Assembly (NCBI GenBank): GCA_009693505.1
Contig: SHXD01000033.1
Span: 1-32,143 of the forward strand
Origin: Limnohabitans sp.
GTDB taxonomy: Bacteria > Pseudomonadota > Gammaproteobacteria > Burkholderiales > Burkholderiaceae_C
DNA length: 32,143 nt
Direction of reading: 5' to 3'
A model generated the notes under the pieces. It was given only the letters and a program-made list of their open reading frames with translations, had not been told where the DNA came from and did no database searches. Position numbers and translations under genes: made by a program. The first letter of the stretch is position 1. Every line of letters begins with the position of its first letter. This document shows, in pieces, positions 14,230 through 22,641 of this stretch.

Positions 14230-15977
14230 GATGAATGTTCCTTGCTGGGGCTCAGGCGACTGCTCGTTCGTTCTACCACCCGATGCGATAAATACGTGCC
14301 TACGGCAACCACCAAAATAGCCAATACACCCAAGGCGGCACCGGGTCCGCGACCGGCCACACTTTGCATGTACAAGTAAATGCCATAACTCATAGGTGCT
14401 TGCGAATCGGCCGAAACCAGCATGATGGTTGCCGACAACTCCACGGCAGCCGTGATGAAACTCGTTACAAATCCCGCCAAGATGCCGCCCGTCATGAGGG
14501 GTACCAGCACCCTTCGAATGCTGCTGATTTTGTTTGCCCCCACACTTTCAGCAGCCTCTTCAAGCGAGATGTGAACTTGCTGCAGCGCAGCCATGCAACT
14601 GCGCAATGCATAAGGCAGACGACGCACCGCATAGGCCAACATAATGGCCACCCAAGTGCTGGTCAGTAAAACATCGGTGCCAGGTACCGTGAACCCTTTG
14701 AACATGCGCAAAAAGCCAATGGCCAGCACAATGCCAGGTACAGCCAGCGATGCAGTGGCGATCCAATCAAGCCATTGGCGCGCCGGCAACTGGGTGCGCA
14801 AGATCAAATAGGCAATTGTGACCCCAAGCAGCACATCCAAGCCTGCGGCCAAACCGCAATAAATCAAGGTGTTTTGAATCATGCCACTGGCATCCTGAAA
14901 CACAGTGGCGTAATGTTCAAGCGTGTAAGCGTCGGGCAATGGCGAGAAGCTCCAGACTTTTGCAAAAGACAGCAACAACACACCTAGGTGGGGTGATAAG
15001 GTAATGAGCAAGATCAGGCCAATCCAAAGATAAGCAAACGCACTTTCCAGAGGGGAAAGCTGGCGACGTTGAATGCTAGAGCCGCCTTTTTGCAAGGTGG
15101 AAAAGTCGCGCCCTTTCAGTACGCGGGCTGAGATGACCATGGCGCCAATTGAAAATACAATCATGAGCACACTGATGACATAGCCCATGGGGTCTTCCAA
15201 GCCTACTTGTGTGATGCGCAAGTAGGCTTGGGGCGCCAACAAGTTGGTCTGCCCCATGACCAACGGCGTGCCCAAGTCATCAAACACTTTGACAAAAACC
15301 AGAGAAGCACCGGCTACAAAACCTGGCAGGCCCAACGGAAAAATGACACGCCAAAACAGGCGCCAACCTTTGCAACCTAGGTTCATGGCTGCCTCTTCCA
15401 TGGCACCGTCAATGTTGCGCAGTGCCACCGTCAAGTTCATGAGAATAAATGGAAAGTAATGAATGGACTCGACAAAGATCACGCCATTGAGTCCTTCCAT
15501 GATGGGCAGCGTGAAACCAAAGGCATCATTGAGCAACAGGTTCAATGTGCCAGAGCGCCCAAAAATCAGTTGCAGTGCCACAGCACCCACAAAGGGCGGC
15601 ATGATGAGTGGCAACACACCCAAGGTCTGAATCAGAAGCGTGCCCCGAAAATCAAATCGCACTGTGAAGTAGGCCAAGGGGACTGCAATCAATGCAGCAA
15701 AAAGTGCCGACATGACCGCCACGTACAGGCTGTTCATGAACGACTCTCGCATCAAATCTTGTGAAAAGAAGGCGCTGAAATGTCCAAGGGTGAGGCTGTT
15801 GTCGATGTCTAAAAAAGCGGTGACGAAGACACGCGCCACAGGCAATGCAAAAAACAGCAACAAGAAAATCAACACCAGTCCGCCCGCCAACCAAACGCCG
15901 GGGCGCACATCGGCCCAGCCATTTTGAGGCCGCATTGCCCCTTGCGGCTCCAGTGCTGCTTGCCCAGTCACATACAC
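14226..15977 (-). CDS. Fused double-domain ABC permease, FbpB/ThiP type
   Basis: A membrane protein of 583 residues made of two fused MetI-type permease halves, as in FbpB and ThiP. Each half has about six hydrophobic segments and an EAA loop: EEAAMNLGCKGWRLFWRVIF in the first and EEAAESVGANKISSIRRVLV in the second. The EAA loops contact the ATPase. As drawn, the start is a GTG with AGG nine bases upstream; an ATG at 15935 (MRPQNGWADV) would remove 14 residues and is also possible. It follows the binding-protein gene by 16 bases. The protein forms the transmembrane channel of the importer on its own. Confidence 0.92.
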   Translation of the reverse strand: MYVTGQAALEPQGAMRPQNGWADVRPGVWLAGGLVLIFLLLFFALPVARVFVTAFLDIDNSLTLGHFSAFFSQDLMRESFMNSLYVAVMSALFAALIAVPLAYFTVRFDFRGTLLIQTLGVLPLIMPPFVGAVALQLIFGRSGTLNLLLNDAFGFTLPIMEGLNGVIFVESIHYFPFILMNLTVALRNIDGAMEEAAMNLGCKGWRLFWRVIFPLGLPGFVAGASLVFVKVFDDLGTPLVMGQTNLLAPQAYLRITQVGLEDPMGYVISVLMIVFSIGAMVISARVLKGRDFSTLQKGGSSIQRRQLSPLESAFAYLWIGLILLITLSPHLGVLLLSFAKVWSFSPLPDAYTLEHYATVFQDASGMIQNTLIYCGLAAGLDVLLGVTIAYLILRTQLPARQWLDWIATASLAVPGIVLAIGFLRMFKGFTVPGTDVLLTSTWVAIMLAYAVRRLPYALRSCMAALQQVHISLEEAAESVGANKISSIRRVLVPLMTGGILAGFVTSFITAAVELSATIMLVSADSQAPMSYGIYLYMQSVAGRGPGAALGVLAILVVAVGTYLSHRVVERTSSRLSPSKEHSS

Positions 15978-15993
15978 GATCTGGACCTGAAGC

Positions 15994-17337
15994 TTATTTG
16001 GTGGCAGCTAGAGCTTGCTCTGCCAAGCTTTTTGCACGCTCATAGTTTTGGCGTGCACTGTTGTTCCAGTAGTTTTCCAAGCCAGTCACGCTTTTGCTAA
16101 CTGCTGAATCTTTTTTGTTGGCTGCAAACAAAGCCAAAAATTCTTTGTCAGAGGCTTTCTGCGCATTCACCACAGGGCTGAATGCGGCCTCGCGTGCTTG
16201 CTTAACAAGCTCTGTGGCGTTGGCGTTGGGTTTGCGAGCCAAGGCGGCTTCGGCTGCATGAATGGCCTTGGTTGCAGCCTGCAGTTCTTTCAAACGGAAG
16301 GTGATGGTTTGGTCAAACAGGGCTGAGACGACGTTGTAGCGGTCTTCAGACAAATCGGAGTTGAACTGAACTTTGGCGCGCTTGGCAATTTCAAAAGGAT
16401 TGGGATAGCCTGCAGGTGTTTTACCTCCCATGGCTTCGGGCGGCAAGATGGGCAAGCGAGAAATTTTGGGGTTGTAGAGCAACTCTTGACCTTGCTGCGA
16501 AACTGTGTAACTGATGAACTTGCGCGCCTCGGCCGAATTTTTGCTGCCAGAGACAAGTGCAATGCTGGCGGGCACAACAGCCGTTACGTCGGGGTAGATA
16601 AAATCTACAGGGAAACCAGAGAACTTGCCAGCCAAACCGAAAAAGTCAATCACCAAGCCGATGCCAAACTGGCCATTGTTGACACCATCGGGCACTCCAA
16701 AACTGCGCTCGGTGATGGTCGCACAGTTGCCAGAAATTTGCAGAAGCTGACGCCAGCCCTTTTCCCAGCCCTCGCCTTGCAGCATAGTTTCAACCGTCAA
16801 GTGGGTGGTACCCGAGCGTGAAGGTGAACTCATGGCCACATGGCCAAAATACTCGGGCTTGATCAAGTCAACCCACTGCTTGGGCGTCGCCAATTTGTTG
16901 GCGGACATGTAACGCGTGTTCAACATCAGGCCATAGCCAGCCAGGGCTTGTCCAAGGTACATGTTGTCAGGCGCATTGATGGGGTAAGACCCCACCTTGG
17001 CGGGTGCGGATTTGTTGGCCAGTTCGCCAATAGGTTCAAGCAACTTGAGGCCGGACATGACTTCGAAGGCATCTGGCGCGGAGGCCCAGAACACGTCTGG
17101 TCGTTGTCCTGCAGGCAATTCACGCACATAAGCAATGCCTTGCACCGTGTTTTTATTCAAGATTTCGATCTTGATGTCAGGGTTAGCTTTTTCAAAGGCA
17201 GACTTGTAAATTTGAGTCAGTTCTTTGGGGAATGAGGTGATAACTGTCACCGTACCAGCTTGGGCAACTTGTGAGCCGCTACCCAAAAACGCCAATGCTG
17301 AGGCAAATATTGCTGTCCAAAAAAGATTTGTATTCAT
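15994..17337 (-). CDS. ABC periplasmic binding protein, Fbp/Pot-like, with long helical C-terminus
   Basis: A secreted 447-residue binding protein. The signal peptide (core FWTAIFASALAFLGSG) ends at about VAQA before GTVTVITSFP. The binding fold covers residues about 28-335, with ASAPDAFEVM, the SGTTHLTVETML segment and PASIALVSGSKNSAEARKFI. This is the type-2 fold of the ferric iron/polyamine/2-aminoethylphosphonate group. The FbpA-type tyrosine pair for iron is not obvious, so iron is doubtful. The last ~110 residues (from FRLKELQAATKAIHAAE) are Ala- and Lys-rich helices that make this protein about 100 residues longer than usual relatives. First gene of the three-gene importer operon. Substrate unknown. 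Confidence 0.88.
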   Translation of the reverse strand: MNTNLFWTAIFASALAFLGSGSQVAQAGTVTVITSFPKELTQIYKSAFEKANPDIKIEILNKNTVQGIAYVRELPAGQRPDVFWASAPDAFEVMSGLKLLEPIGELANKSAPAKVGSYPINAPDNMYLGQALAGYGLMLNTRYMSANKLATPKQWVDLIKPEYFGHVAMSSPSRSGTTHLTVETMLQGEGWEKGWRQLLQISGNCATITERSFGVPDGVNNGQFGIGLVIDFFGLAGKFSGFPVDFIYPDVTAVVPASIALVSGSKNSAEARKFISYTVSQQGQELLYNPKISRLPILPPEAMGGKTPAGYPNPFEIAKRAKVQFNSDLSEDRYNVVSALFDQTITFRLKELQAATKAIHAAEAALARKPNANATELVKQAREAAFSPVVNAQKASDKEFLALFAANKKDSAVSKSVTGLENYWNNSARQNYERAKSLAEQALAATK

Positions 17338-17861
17338 GTGCTTTTAAATAGATGACGGCCTATGGAGTGAATCATAGTAATGGCAAAAGCAATTGACGAC
17401 AATTCAGGAAAACGATCACGAAAGGATGGATTTTTATGCGAAAAATCCATCTCGTAACACCCTATAGTATGCGCGAGCGAATGGTCGAGGTCACAATCTC
17501 GGTCGCGATAACAACCAAAATTGATTACCAAAATCAAACTCACTTATTTCCAACAAAGGTTGTTCATGGCGCGTTCAGAAGTCGGAAATCCACCTAGCCC
17601 CCTTGAATTCGAAAGGCATTAAGTTGCGTTATGCAGAGTGTCTACTCAATTGGGGAAATACCAACGTTATGCTTTGTCCGCAACAGCACAAGCGCATGCT
17701 CGTCTCGAGTCTCTCAATACCATAGGCCCTGTCATCTTGTTGACTAGAGCGGGCCTTAAAGCATGGATAAGTTGTTAAAGGTCAACCGAAAATTGGCAAC
17801 TGTTCGCTGATAGCCGCACTGTTGGCAGCTTAAAATTACAGTGACTGCTGAAAGCGCCAGA
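17338..17861. other. Intergenic region upstream of ABC operon, with repeat copy 3
   Basis: No supported gene. It contains the promoter region of the minus-strand importer operon, a TTGATT...AATCAA inverted pair near 17521-17536 and repeat copy 3. A 69-codon minus-strand frame (17334-17543) has an improbable composition and is not called. Confidence 0.5.
17573..17663 (+). repeat. Dispersed repeat, copy 3 of 3, internally deleted
   Basis: The right block, TTGCGTTATGCAGAGTGTCT then ACTCAATTGGGG and AATACCA, is nearly identical to copy 1. The left block is more diverged (GTTCAGAAGTCGG, CCTAGCCCCC). The distance between blocks is 53 rather than 87-88 bases, so about 34 bases have been lost. All three copies point the same way. 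Confidence 0.65.
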
Positions 17862-18278
17862 TCATTTGGGCAAGTGATCCTCTCGTTCCATGTCAAAGGT
17901 CAGCTCGACCTTCAATCCTGCCGGATCTTTGAAAAATATCTGATTTATGCGCCAACCCGGCACAGGACGCTCGTCAAACGGAACACCAGCAGCATTAAGC
18001 CGGGCTCGCGCGCTCATGGCGTCCGAAGCTTTGAGCGAGATGTGATCGAATTGGCCGGTCGGCTTGTCCGGCGAAATTCCGTCTGCTTGGTCTGGCAGCG
18101 TGGCAGCCAGATGAAGGATGGCCGCTTCTGCTCCGCCATAAAGCCAGTAGCCAGGAAAGTTGAAGTGCGGCCTAGCGCCTTCAGTCAGACCTAATACGCT
18201 GACATAAAAATCACGGATCTCCCTCAGGTCAGATGGTTTGAGGCGGATGTTGTAGTGGTCAATGTGGGTGATGCGCAT
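17862..18278 (-). CDS. VOC-family (glyoxalase/dioxygenase fold) protein
   Basis: A 138-residue vicinal-oxygen-chelate protein made of the two usual beta-alpha-beta-beta-beta modules. The metal ligand positions are probably His8 (HIDHYNIRL), His79 (FDHISL) and Glu125 (GLKVELTF), with the FYVSVLGLTEGARPHFNFPG and FFKDPAGLKVEL signatures. AGGAGT six bases before the ATG supports the start. Members are lyases, isomerases, extradiol dioxygenases or resistance proteins. Which one this is cannot be told. It stands alone on its strand, facing away from the hydrolase gene at 18658. Confidence 0.88.
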   Translation of the reverse strand: MRITHIDHYNIRLKPSDLREIRDFYVSVLGLTEGARPHFNFPGYWLYGGAEAAILHLAATLPDQADGISPDKPTGQFDHISLKASDAMSARARLNAAGVPFDERPVPGWRINQIFFKDPAGLKVELTFDMEREDHLPK

Positions 18279-18657
18279 GCTTGACTCCTAAGTTTTATCA
18301 GCAGACGTGCTCGTCGCTTCACGCCGCGTTTTCTCGTCATCCGTAGGTCCATGATTTTAGCCCTACGCATGGCTTCAAATTTCCCAGCGCAATGTGAAAG
18401 AGCCGTGAGCAAAATCTACGACCGACATATTGTTGCGCCTGACCGCGAGTGACATAGCATTGAATTTAAATAAAAAGCGTTTGCACAACATACTAATGGG
18501 AGAGTTCTGAACATATAAAGACATGTCTTTTGGGATTGACTTTTAAAATTAATTTCCTGAACAATTCGATTTTTACCTAGGGTTTTCATGGGGGGCGCAT
18601 ATACAGACCCGTATTTGCTCGGTAGCATAGAACTATTAAAAACTTCTGAATTGGTAT
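18279..18657. promoter_or_regulatory. Divergent intergenic region with palindrome and tRNA-like sequence
   Basis: No gene is seen in these 379 bases. A perfect 14-base palindrome AAAGACATGTCTTT (18517-18530) stands six bases before a -35-like TTGACT (18536-18541), followed about 18 bases later by AACAAT as a weak -10. This would be a regulated promoter for the hydrolase-Bug pair starting at 18658. A tRNA-Asn-like stretch (18339-18363) lies in the left half. Confidence 0.5.
18339..18363 (+). repeat. Degenerate copy of the tRNA-Asn 3' sequence
   Basis: The 25 bases starting ATCCGTAGGTCC match the tRNA-Asn remnant at 3776-3800 at 21 positions, including the first 12 in a row and the final AGCCC. 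They are in the same orientation. The rest of the T arm and CCA is not kept. The same bases also form a small CGTAGG/CCTACG hairpin, so convergence by chance is possible. Confidence 0.4.
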
Positions 18658-19461
18658 ATGTCAGCCTCTTTCATCACAATCAATGGATTTTCAACTGCTT
18701 ACCATTTTGACGGTCCAGAAAATGGTCGAGTAGTTGTGCTCAGTAATAGCCTGATGTCGAACTACGACATGTGGGATTGGACAGTACCTGCATTGTCTGA
18801 TCGCTACCGCGTACTTCGCTACGACACCCGCGGACATGGTCGATCAGGCATTCCCCCTGGACCTTACACAATTGATCTGTTAGCCCAAGACTTATCTGCC
18901 CTACTTGAAGCATTAAAAATTCCTAAGGCGCACATTGTTGGGCTTTCAATGGGCGGTATGATTGCCCAACAAATGGGTGCTAAATTTCCGCACCAAGTAC
19001 TTTCTCTAGGGCTTTGCGATACCGCAAGTGAAATGCCGCCAAGAGATATTTGGGCAGAGCGGATAGAAATTGCATCTACCAAAGGAATTGCAGGATTGGT
19101 AGACGGCACCATCAAAAGATGGTTTACCCCTGAATTTATAGCGCGTGCTCCTGAAGAAATTGAAAAGGTACGCGCATTTGTTTTAGGCACCAAGGCTGAA
19201 GGATATATAGGTTGCGCAAGCGGAATTCGCGACATGGCGCAAACCACCATGCTATTAAAAATTAAGTCGCCCTCTTTAGTAATGACAGGACGCCAAGATC
19301 CAGCCTGCACAGTTGACCAATCGACTGTTTTACATCGAATGATCGAGGGGTCTGAAATGGTGGTTCTAGAAGATGCAGCGCATCTCTCTAACATCGAGCA
19401 ACCACAGGCTTTTAACCAAAACTTAAGAAGGTTTATTGACCGCGTAGACGATCTTCTTTGA
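18658..19461 (+). CDS. Alpha/beta hydrolase, 3-oxoadipate enol-lactonase (PcaD)-like
   Basis: A 267-residue alpha/beta hydrolase. The nucleophile elbow is GLSMGG (Ser97), the acid is Asp214 (TGRQDPACTV) and the base is His242 (EDAAHLSNIEQP). The RYDTRGHGRSGIPPGPYTI segment and overall length match 3-oxoadipate enol-lactonase, which opens a lactone ring in the beta-ketoadipate pathway. No other pca genes are near, so the true substrate may be a different lactone or ester. The start has only a weak ribosome site. The gene is followed after 29 bases by a Bug receptor, and the pair probably forms an operon. Confidence 0.85.
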   Translation: MSASFITINGFSTAYHFDGPENGRVVVLSNSLMSNYDMWDWTVPALSDRYRVLRYDTRGHGRSGIPPGPYTIDLLAQDLSALLEALKIPKAHIVGLSMGGMIAQQMGAKFPHQVLSLGLCDTASEMPPRDIWAERIEIASTKGIAGLVDGTIKRWFTPEFIARAPEEIEKVRAFVLGTKAEGYIGCASGIRDMAQTTMLLKIKSPSLVMTGRQDPACTVDQSTVLHRMIEGSEMVVLEDAAHLSNIEQPQAFNQNLRRFIDRVDDLL

Positions 19462-19490
19462 AATTTATTTCTTATCTGAAAGTTTTCACC

Positions 19491-20456
19491 ATGATCTCCA
19501 ATGTCAGGATAACTTTATTTTTAATCCTAACGTGTTGCTTGCAATTCGCAATGGCACAAGACTATCCGAACAAACCCATTAAATTTATTGTTCCTCTTAC
19601 TCCTGGCTCTGGAGCTGATATAGCTGGTCGAATAGTTGCCAAACATCTCACAGATATTTGGAAACAACCCATCGTGGTTGAAAACCGACCAGGTGCAGGT
19701 GGGCAAATAGGTACGCAAGCAGTCATTCGTTCAGAGCCAGATGGATACACTTTACTGGTGCAATCTGCATCGCATGCAGCGAATACTGCGATCTATAAAA
19801 AATTACCTTACGATTCCCTCAAAGAATTAGTAGATGTATCTATATTAGGTGTCACGCCTTATTTGATGGTGACGGCTAAAGGTGGTGAATACGGCAACTT
19901 AAAAGCATTGATAGATACTGCGAAGTCCAAGCCTGGTAGCATTCCATTTGCCTCAGCAGGTGTTGGCTCTTCTACGCACTTGGTTGCAGAATATTTCGCA
20001 CAAAATGCTGGCCTTAAAATGCTTCACATTCCCTACAAAGGGTCACCTGAGGCTATTCAAGATACTATCTCTGGCCGTACAGCTTTTTACATGGCGCCTA
20101 TCAATACAGTCATTGGCCAAATGAAAGAAGGAAGACTCTCTGCATTAGGTGTAAGCACAAGTAAACGGGCCGATGTATTACCTGAAACGCCCACACTGGC
20201 AGAACAAGGACTTGGCAACTTCAATATATCTTTGTGGTTTGGTGTTTGGGCCCCTGCTGGTACTCCGCCCGCTATCGTTGAAAAAATTAACACTCAAATA
20301 GCAGCGGTTCTACAGATACAAGAGGTCAAAGACCAATTCGCAAAACTAGGAATCACCCCAAATCCCATGAAACCCAATGAATTTGCAAAATTCGTAAGAG
20401 AAGAAATAAGTACCTATCAAAAAATTGTTAAGGAAGCTGACATTCAACCTTTATGA
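19491..20456 (+). CDS. Bug-family periplasmic solute receptor
   Basis: A 321-residue TctC/Bug receptor with signal peptide core ITLFLILTCCLQFAMA cut before QDYPNKP. The signatures are FIVPLTPGSGADIAGRIV, VENRPGAGGQIGTQAV, DGYTLLVQSASHAANT and IPYKGSPEAIQDTISG, with the late FVREEISTYQKIVKEA helix. I start it at the ATG 19491, which gives a normal signal peptide; a TTG at 19458 overlapping the hydrolase stop would add 11 residues. It is the third orphan receptor of the window. The coupling to a PcaD-like hydrolase suggests its ligand is an ester, lactone or carboxylate (inference). Confidence 0.93.
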   Translation: MISNVRITLFLILTCCLQFAMAQDYPNKPIKFIVPLTPGSGADIAGRIVAKHLTDIWKQPIVVENRPGAGGQIGTQAVIRSEPDGYTLLVQSASHAANTAIYKKLPYDSLKELVDVSILGVTPYLMVTAKGGEYGNLKALIDTAKSKPGSIPFASAGVGSSTHLVAEYFAQNAGLKMLHIPYKGSPEAIQDTISGRTAFYMAPINTVIGQMKEGRLSALGVSTSKRADVLPETPTLAEQGLGNFNISLWFGVWAPAGTPPAIVEKINTQIAAVLQIQEVKDQFAKLGITPNPMKPNEFAKFVREEISTYQKIVKEADIQPL

Positions 20457-20518
20457 TTTAAAAACAAAGCTATCAGGATCACAAGTCCACCGTTAATGAC
20501 TTGCTAGATACGTTTCAC

Positions 20519-20893
20519 TTATGCCAGCAAACTGACGTGCGCGGCAACCACGCGCCAGCCCTCTGCGGTGCGCACCCAGGTTTGGCTTTGGCGCCCGGTA
20601 CGCTCACTGCCCACCCGTTGAAACTCTGTGTTGGCCGTGGCAAAGTCGCGGCCATAAGTTGTTATGACGATGTTCATGCGCTCGCGCGCCAGCCCTTGAG
20701 AAGGCCTACCGGCCCGAAAGGCCCGAATGGCTTCGTAGCCGTACAAGTTCTCGGTTGCGCCATAGCGCAAGGTGTGCGGACTGTTGTGAAACAACGCGTC
20801 AAGCACCTCCACTTTGTTATTCACCAAGGCTTGCTCGTATTGATCAAAAACAGCGCTCACTTCAGCAACCACATCTGGCAAATTGATATCCAT
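20519..20893 (-). CDS. hpxZ: HpxZ-like protein (AtzH/DUF3225, NTF2-like fold)
   Basis: A 124-residue NTF2/SnoaL-like protein: [20 protein letters not shown], then [31 protein letters not shown], and [19 protein letters not shown] at the end. This is the pattern of HpxZ, encoded with HpxW/X/Y in the oxalurate branch of the Klebsiella hypoxanthine pathway. Its exact role is unsettled; AtzH-type relatives are amidase partners or small hydrolases. It follows the HpxW-like gene on the same strand by 79 bases and is the last gene of the cluster. The 62 bases between it and the convergent Bug gene hold no clear terminator. Confidence 0.85.
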   Translation of the reverse strand: MDINLPDVVAEVSAVFDQYEQALVNNKVEVLDALFHNSPHTLRYGATENLYGYEAIRAFRAGRPSQGLARERMNIVITTYGRDFATANTEFQRVGSERTGRQSQTWVRTAEGWRVVAAHVSLLA

Positions 20894-20972
20894 TCAAAAC
20901 CCCACTTTGTTTAAATGTGCCGACCCAAGTTGAGAAGGTTTATTCGCCACGCGAAATGCGGCCTCTGATAGC

Positions 20973-22559
20973 TCAAACGCCAGCCACCAATCCGTCGCTG
21001 CGCGGGTCCGCCGCTCCCTCAATCAAGCCGTCCGGATGATGCACCAGCGCGCCCGCGTGACCCATGGTGTCGCTAAAGGCTTCCGGTAGCAACTCCACCT
21101 GATGGCCTGCATCCTTTAAGGCTTGAATCAAGGCCGGGTCAAAGCGGCTCTCAAGTTTGAGGGAGGTGCTGACGTCGCCCCAAGTGCGGCCCAGCAGCCA
21201 GCGCGGCGCGGTGATGGCCTGTTGCAACGACTGTCCAAAGCGCGCATAACGCGTGAACACTGCGGCCTGCGTTTGCGGCTGACCCTCACCTCCCATCGTG
21301 CCGTAGGGCATGACGCGGCCATCGTCGAAATGCGCCAAGGACGGATTGAGCGTGTGAAAGGGCTTGCGCGCAGGCTCCAGCACATTGAGTGCGCGCGGGT
21401 CCAGTGAAAAACTGCTGCCCCGGTTCTGCCAGGTCACACCGGTGTCGCTCAGCACCACGCCTGAACCGAACTCCCAATAAACACTCTGAATAAAGCTAAC
21501 AGCTCGACCTTGCGCATCTACCGCGCCCATCCAGATGGTGTCCCCATGAGCGGCAGGATCCGGCCAGGGCAGCGCCCGCGTCGGATCGATCTCGGCGGCT
21601 ATCGCATCTAACGACCCAGCAGTTAGAAAGCTTTGCGGGTCGGCTGGCAAGCGACGCGGGTCGGTGACCACGCGCTCGCGCACACGGAAGGCTCGCTTGG
21701 TCGCCTCGACCAAGCCGTGCAGGTGCGCAAAGCCCTCGCCCTCCTTCACGCCTAGGCGGTCAAACAAGCCCAAAATCATGAGCGCTGCCAAACCTTGCGT
21801 TGGGGGCGGCAGGTTGTAAACCGTGGCATCGGCCAGGCGCACCGAAAGAGGCTGCACCAATTGGGCCGCGTAAGCAGCGAAGTCAGACTGGCGCAGAGGG
21901 CTTCCCAGACTTTGCAATTCAAGAGCCATGCGCTCGGCGATGCTACCTCGGTAAAAATCATCAAGCCCGTGCTCGACCAAGGTTCTCAATGTTTTGGCCA
22001 ACGCCGGCTGGCGCAGCAAGTATCCTGCCGGGGGCGGCGCGCCGTTCACCAAAAAAGCATCAGCAAAGCCAGGCACGTCTTTCAAACCCGGTAGCTTTTG
22101 CGCTGTCAATTCGCTCTGCCCGCCCGTTACGGGTACGCCCTTCTCAGCGTGGCGAATTGAGTCTGACAGCAGGCGTGAAAGAGGTAGCGCTTGACCCCAG
22201 GGTGCGGCAACTTCCAGCGCCTTTGCCCAGCCACCTACGGTTCCAGCCACGGTCAACGCGGCCTTGGGGCCGCGCGGCGGAATCACCGAATCGCCGGCGT
22301 AAAAGTCGCGAGTGGCCAAGCCAGCAGCACTGCCGCAAGCATCAATGGCCACAGGCGGTTTACCTGGCTCGTGAATGAGCCAGAAACCGTCACCACCAAT
22401 GGCATTCATATGTGGATACACAACGGCAATAGCTGCAGCCGCGGCCACCATGGCTTCGATGGCATTACCGCCTTCTCGCAAAACATCTCGACCCGCCTGC
22501 GCGGCCAAATGGTGCGGGGCCACATGCATGCCGCCCACAGCACTCAATGTACGAATCAT
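20973..22559 (-). CDS. hpxW: Gamma-glutamyltransferase-fold oxamate amidohydrolase, HpxW-like
   Basis: A 528-residue Ntn-hydrolase of the gamma-glutamyltransferase family. The N-terminal part has the GGNAIEAMVAAAAAIAVVYP and NAIGGDGFWLI segments. Self-cleavage and catalysis are expected at Thr341 (AAHGDTIWMGAVDAQG). The chain continues with VSFIQSVYWEFGSG, the GSSFSLDP motif and MPYGTMGGEGQPQTQA. No signal peptide is present, unlike periplasmic GGT, which fits the cytoplasmic HpxW that hydrolyses oxamate to oxalate and ammonia. AAGGA seven bases before the ATG is a strong site. With hpxZ and the M20 hydrolase gene it points to oxalurate/allantoin breakdown. A GGT-like enzyme for another amide remains possible. 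Confidence 0.88.
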   Translation of the reverse strand: MIRTLSAVGGMHVAPHHLAAQAGRDVLREGGNAIEAMVAAAAAIAVVYPHMNAIGGDGFWLIHEPGKPPVAIDACGSAAGLATRDFYAGDSVIPPRGPKAALTVAGTVGGWAKALEVAAPWGQALPLSRLLSDSIRHAEKGVPVTGGQSELTAQKLPGLKDVPGFADAFLVNGAPPPAGYLLRQPALAKTLRTLVEHGLDDFYRGSIAERMALELQSLGSPLRQSDFAAYAAQLVQPLSVRLADATVYNLPPPTQGLAALMILGLFDRLGVKEGEGFAHLHGLVEATKRAFRVRERVVTDPRRLPADPQSFLTAGSLDAIAAEIDPTRALPWPDPAAHGDTIWMGAVDAQGRAVSFIQSVYWEFGSGVVLSDTGVTWQNRGSSFSLDPRALNVLEPARKPFHTLNPSLAHFDDGRVMPYGTMGGEGQPQTQAAVFTRYARFGQSLQQAITAPRWLLGRTWGDVSTSLKLESRFDPALIQALKDAGHQVELLPEAFSDTMGHAGALVHHPDGLIEGAADPRSDGLVAGV

Positions 22560-22641
22560 GACTATTCCTTTGCAATAAGCTGGTTAACGATGTATCAATA
22601 TGGTCATCAAAACCTTGCAGTCATCCAAGGCTTTTTTTGAC

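Noticed and set aside
17334..17543. Minus-strand 69-codon frame before the ABC binding protein
   Set aside because: Composition rich in His, Arg and Phe without domain; more likely the untranslated leader of the importer operon.
18864..19394. Minus-strand open frame (176 codons)
   Set aside because: Antisense to the PcaD-like hydrolase, whose catalytic triad is clear on the plus strand.
21800..22378. Plus-strand open frame (192 codons)
   Set aside because: Antisense to the HpxW-like gene; Arg/Pro/Ser-rich composition typical of shadow frames.
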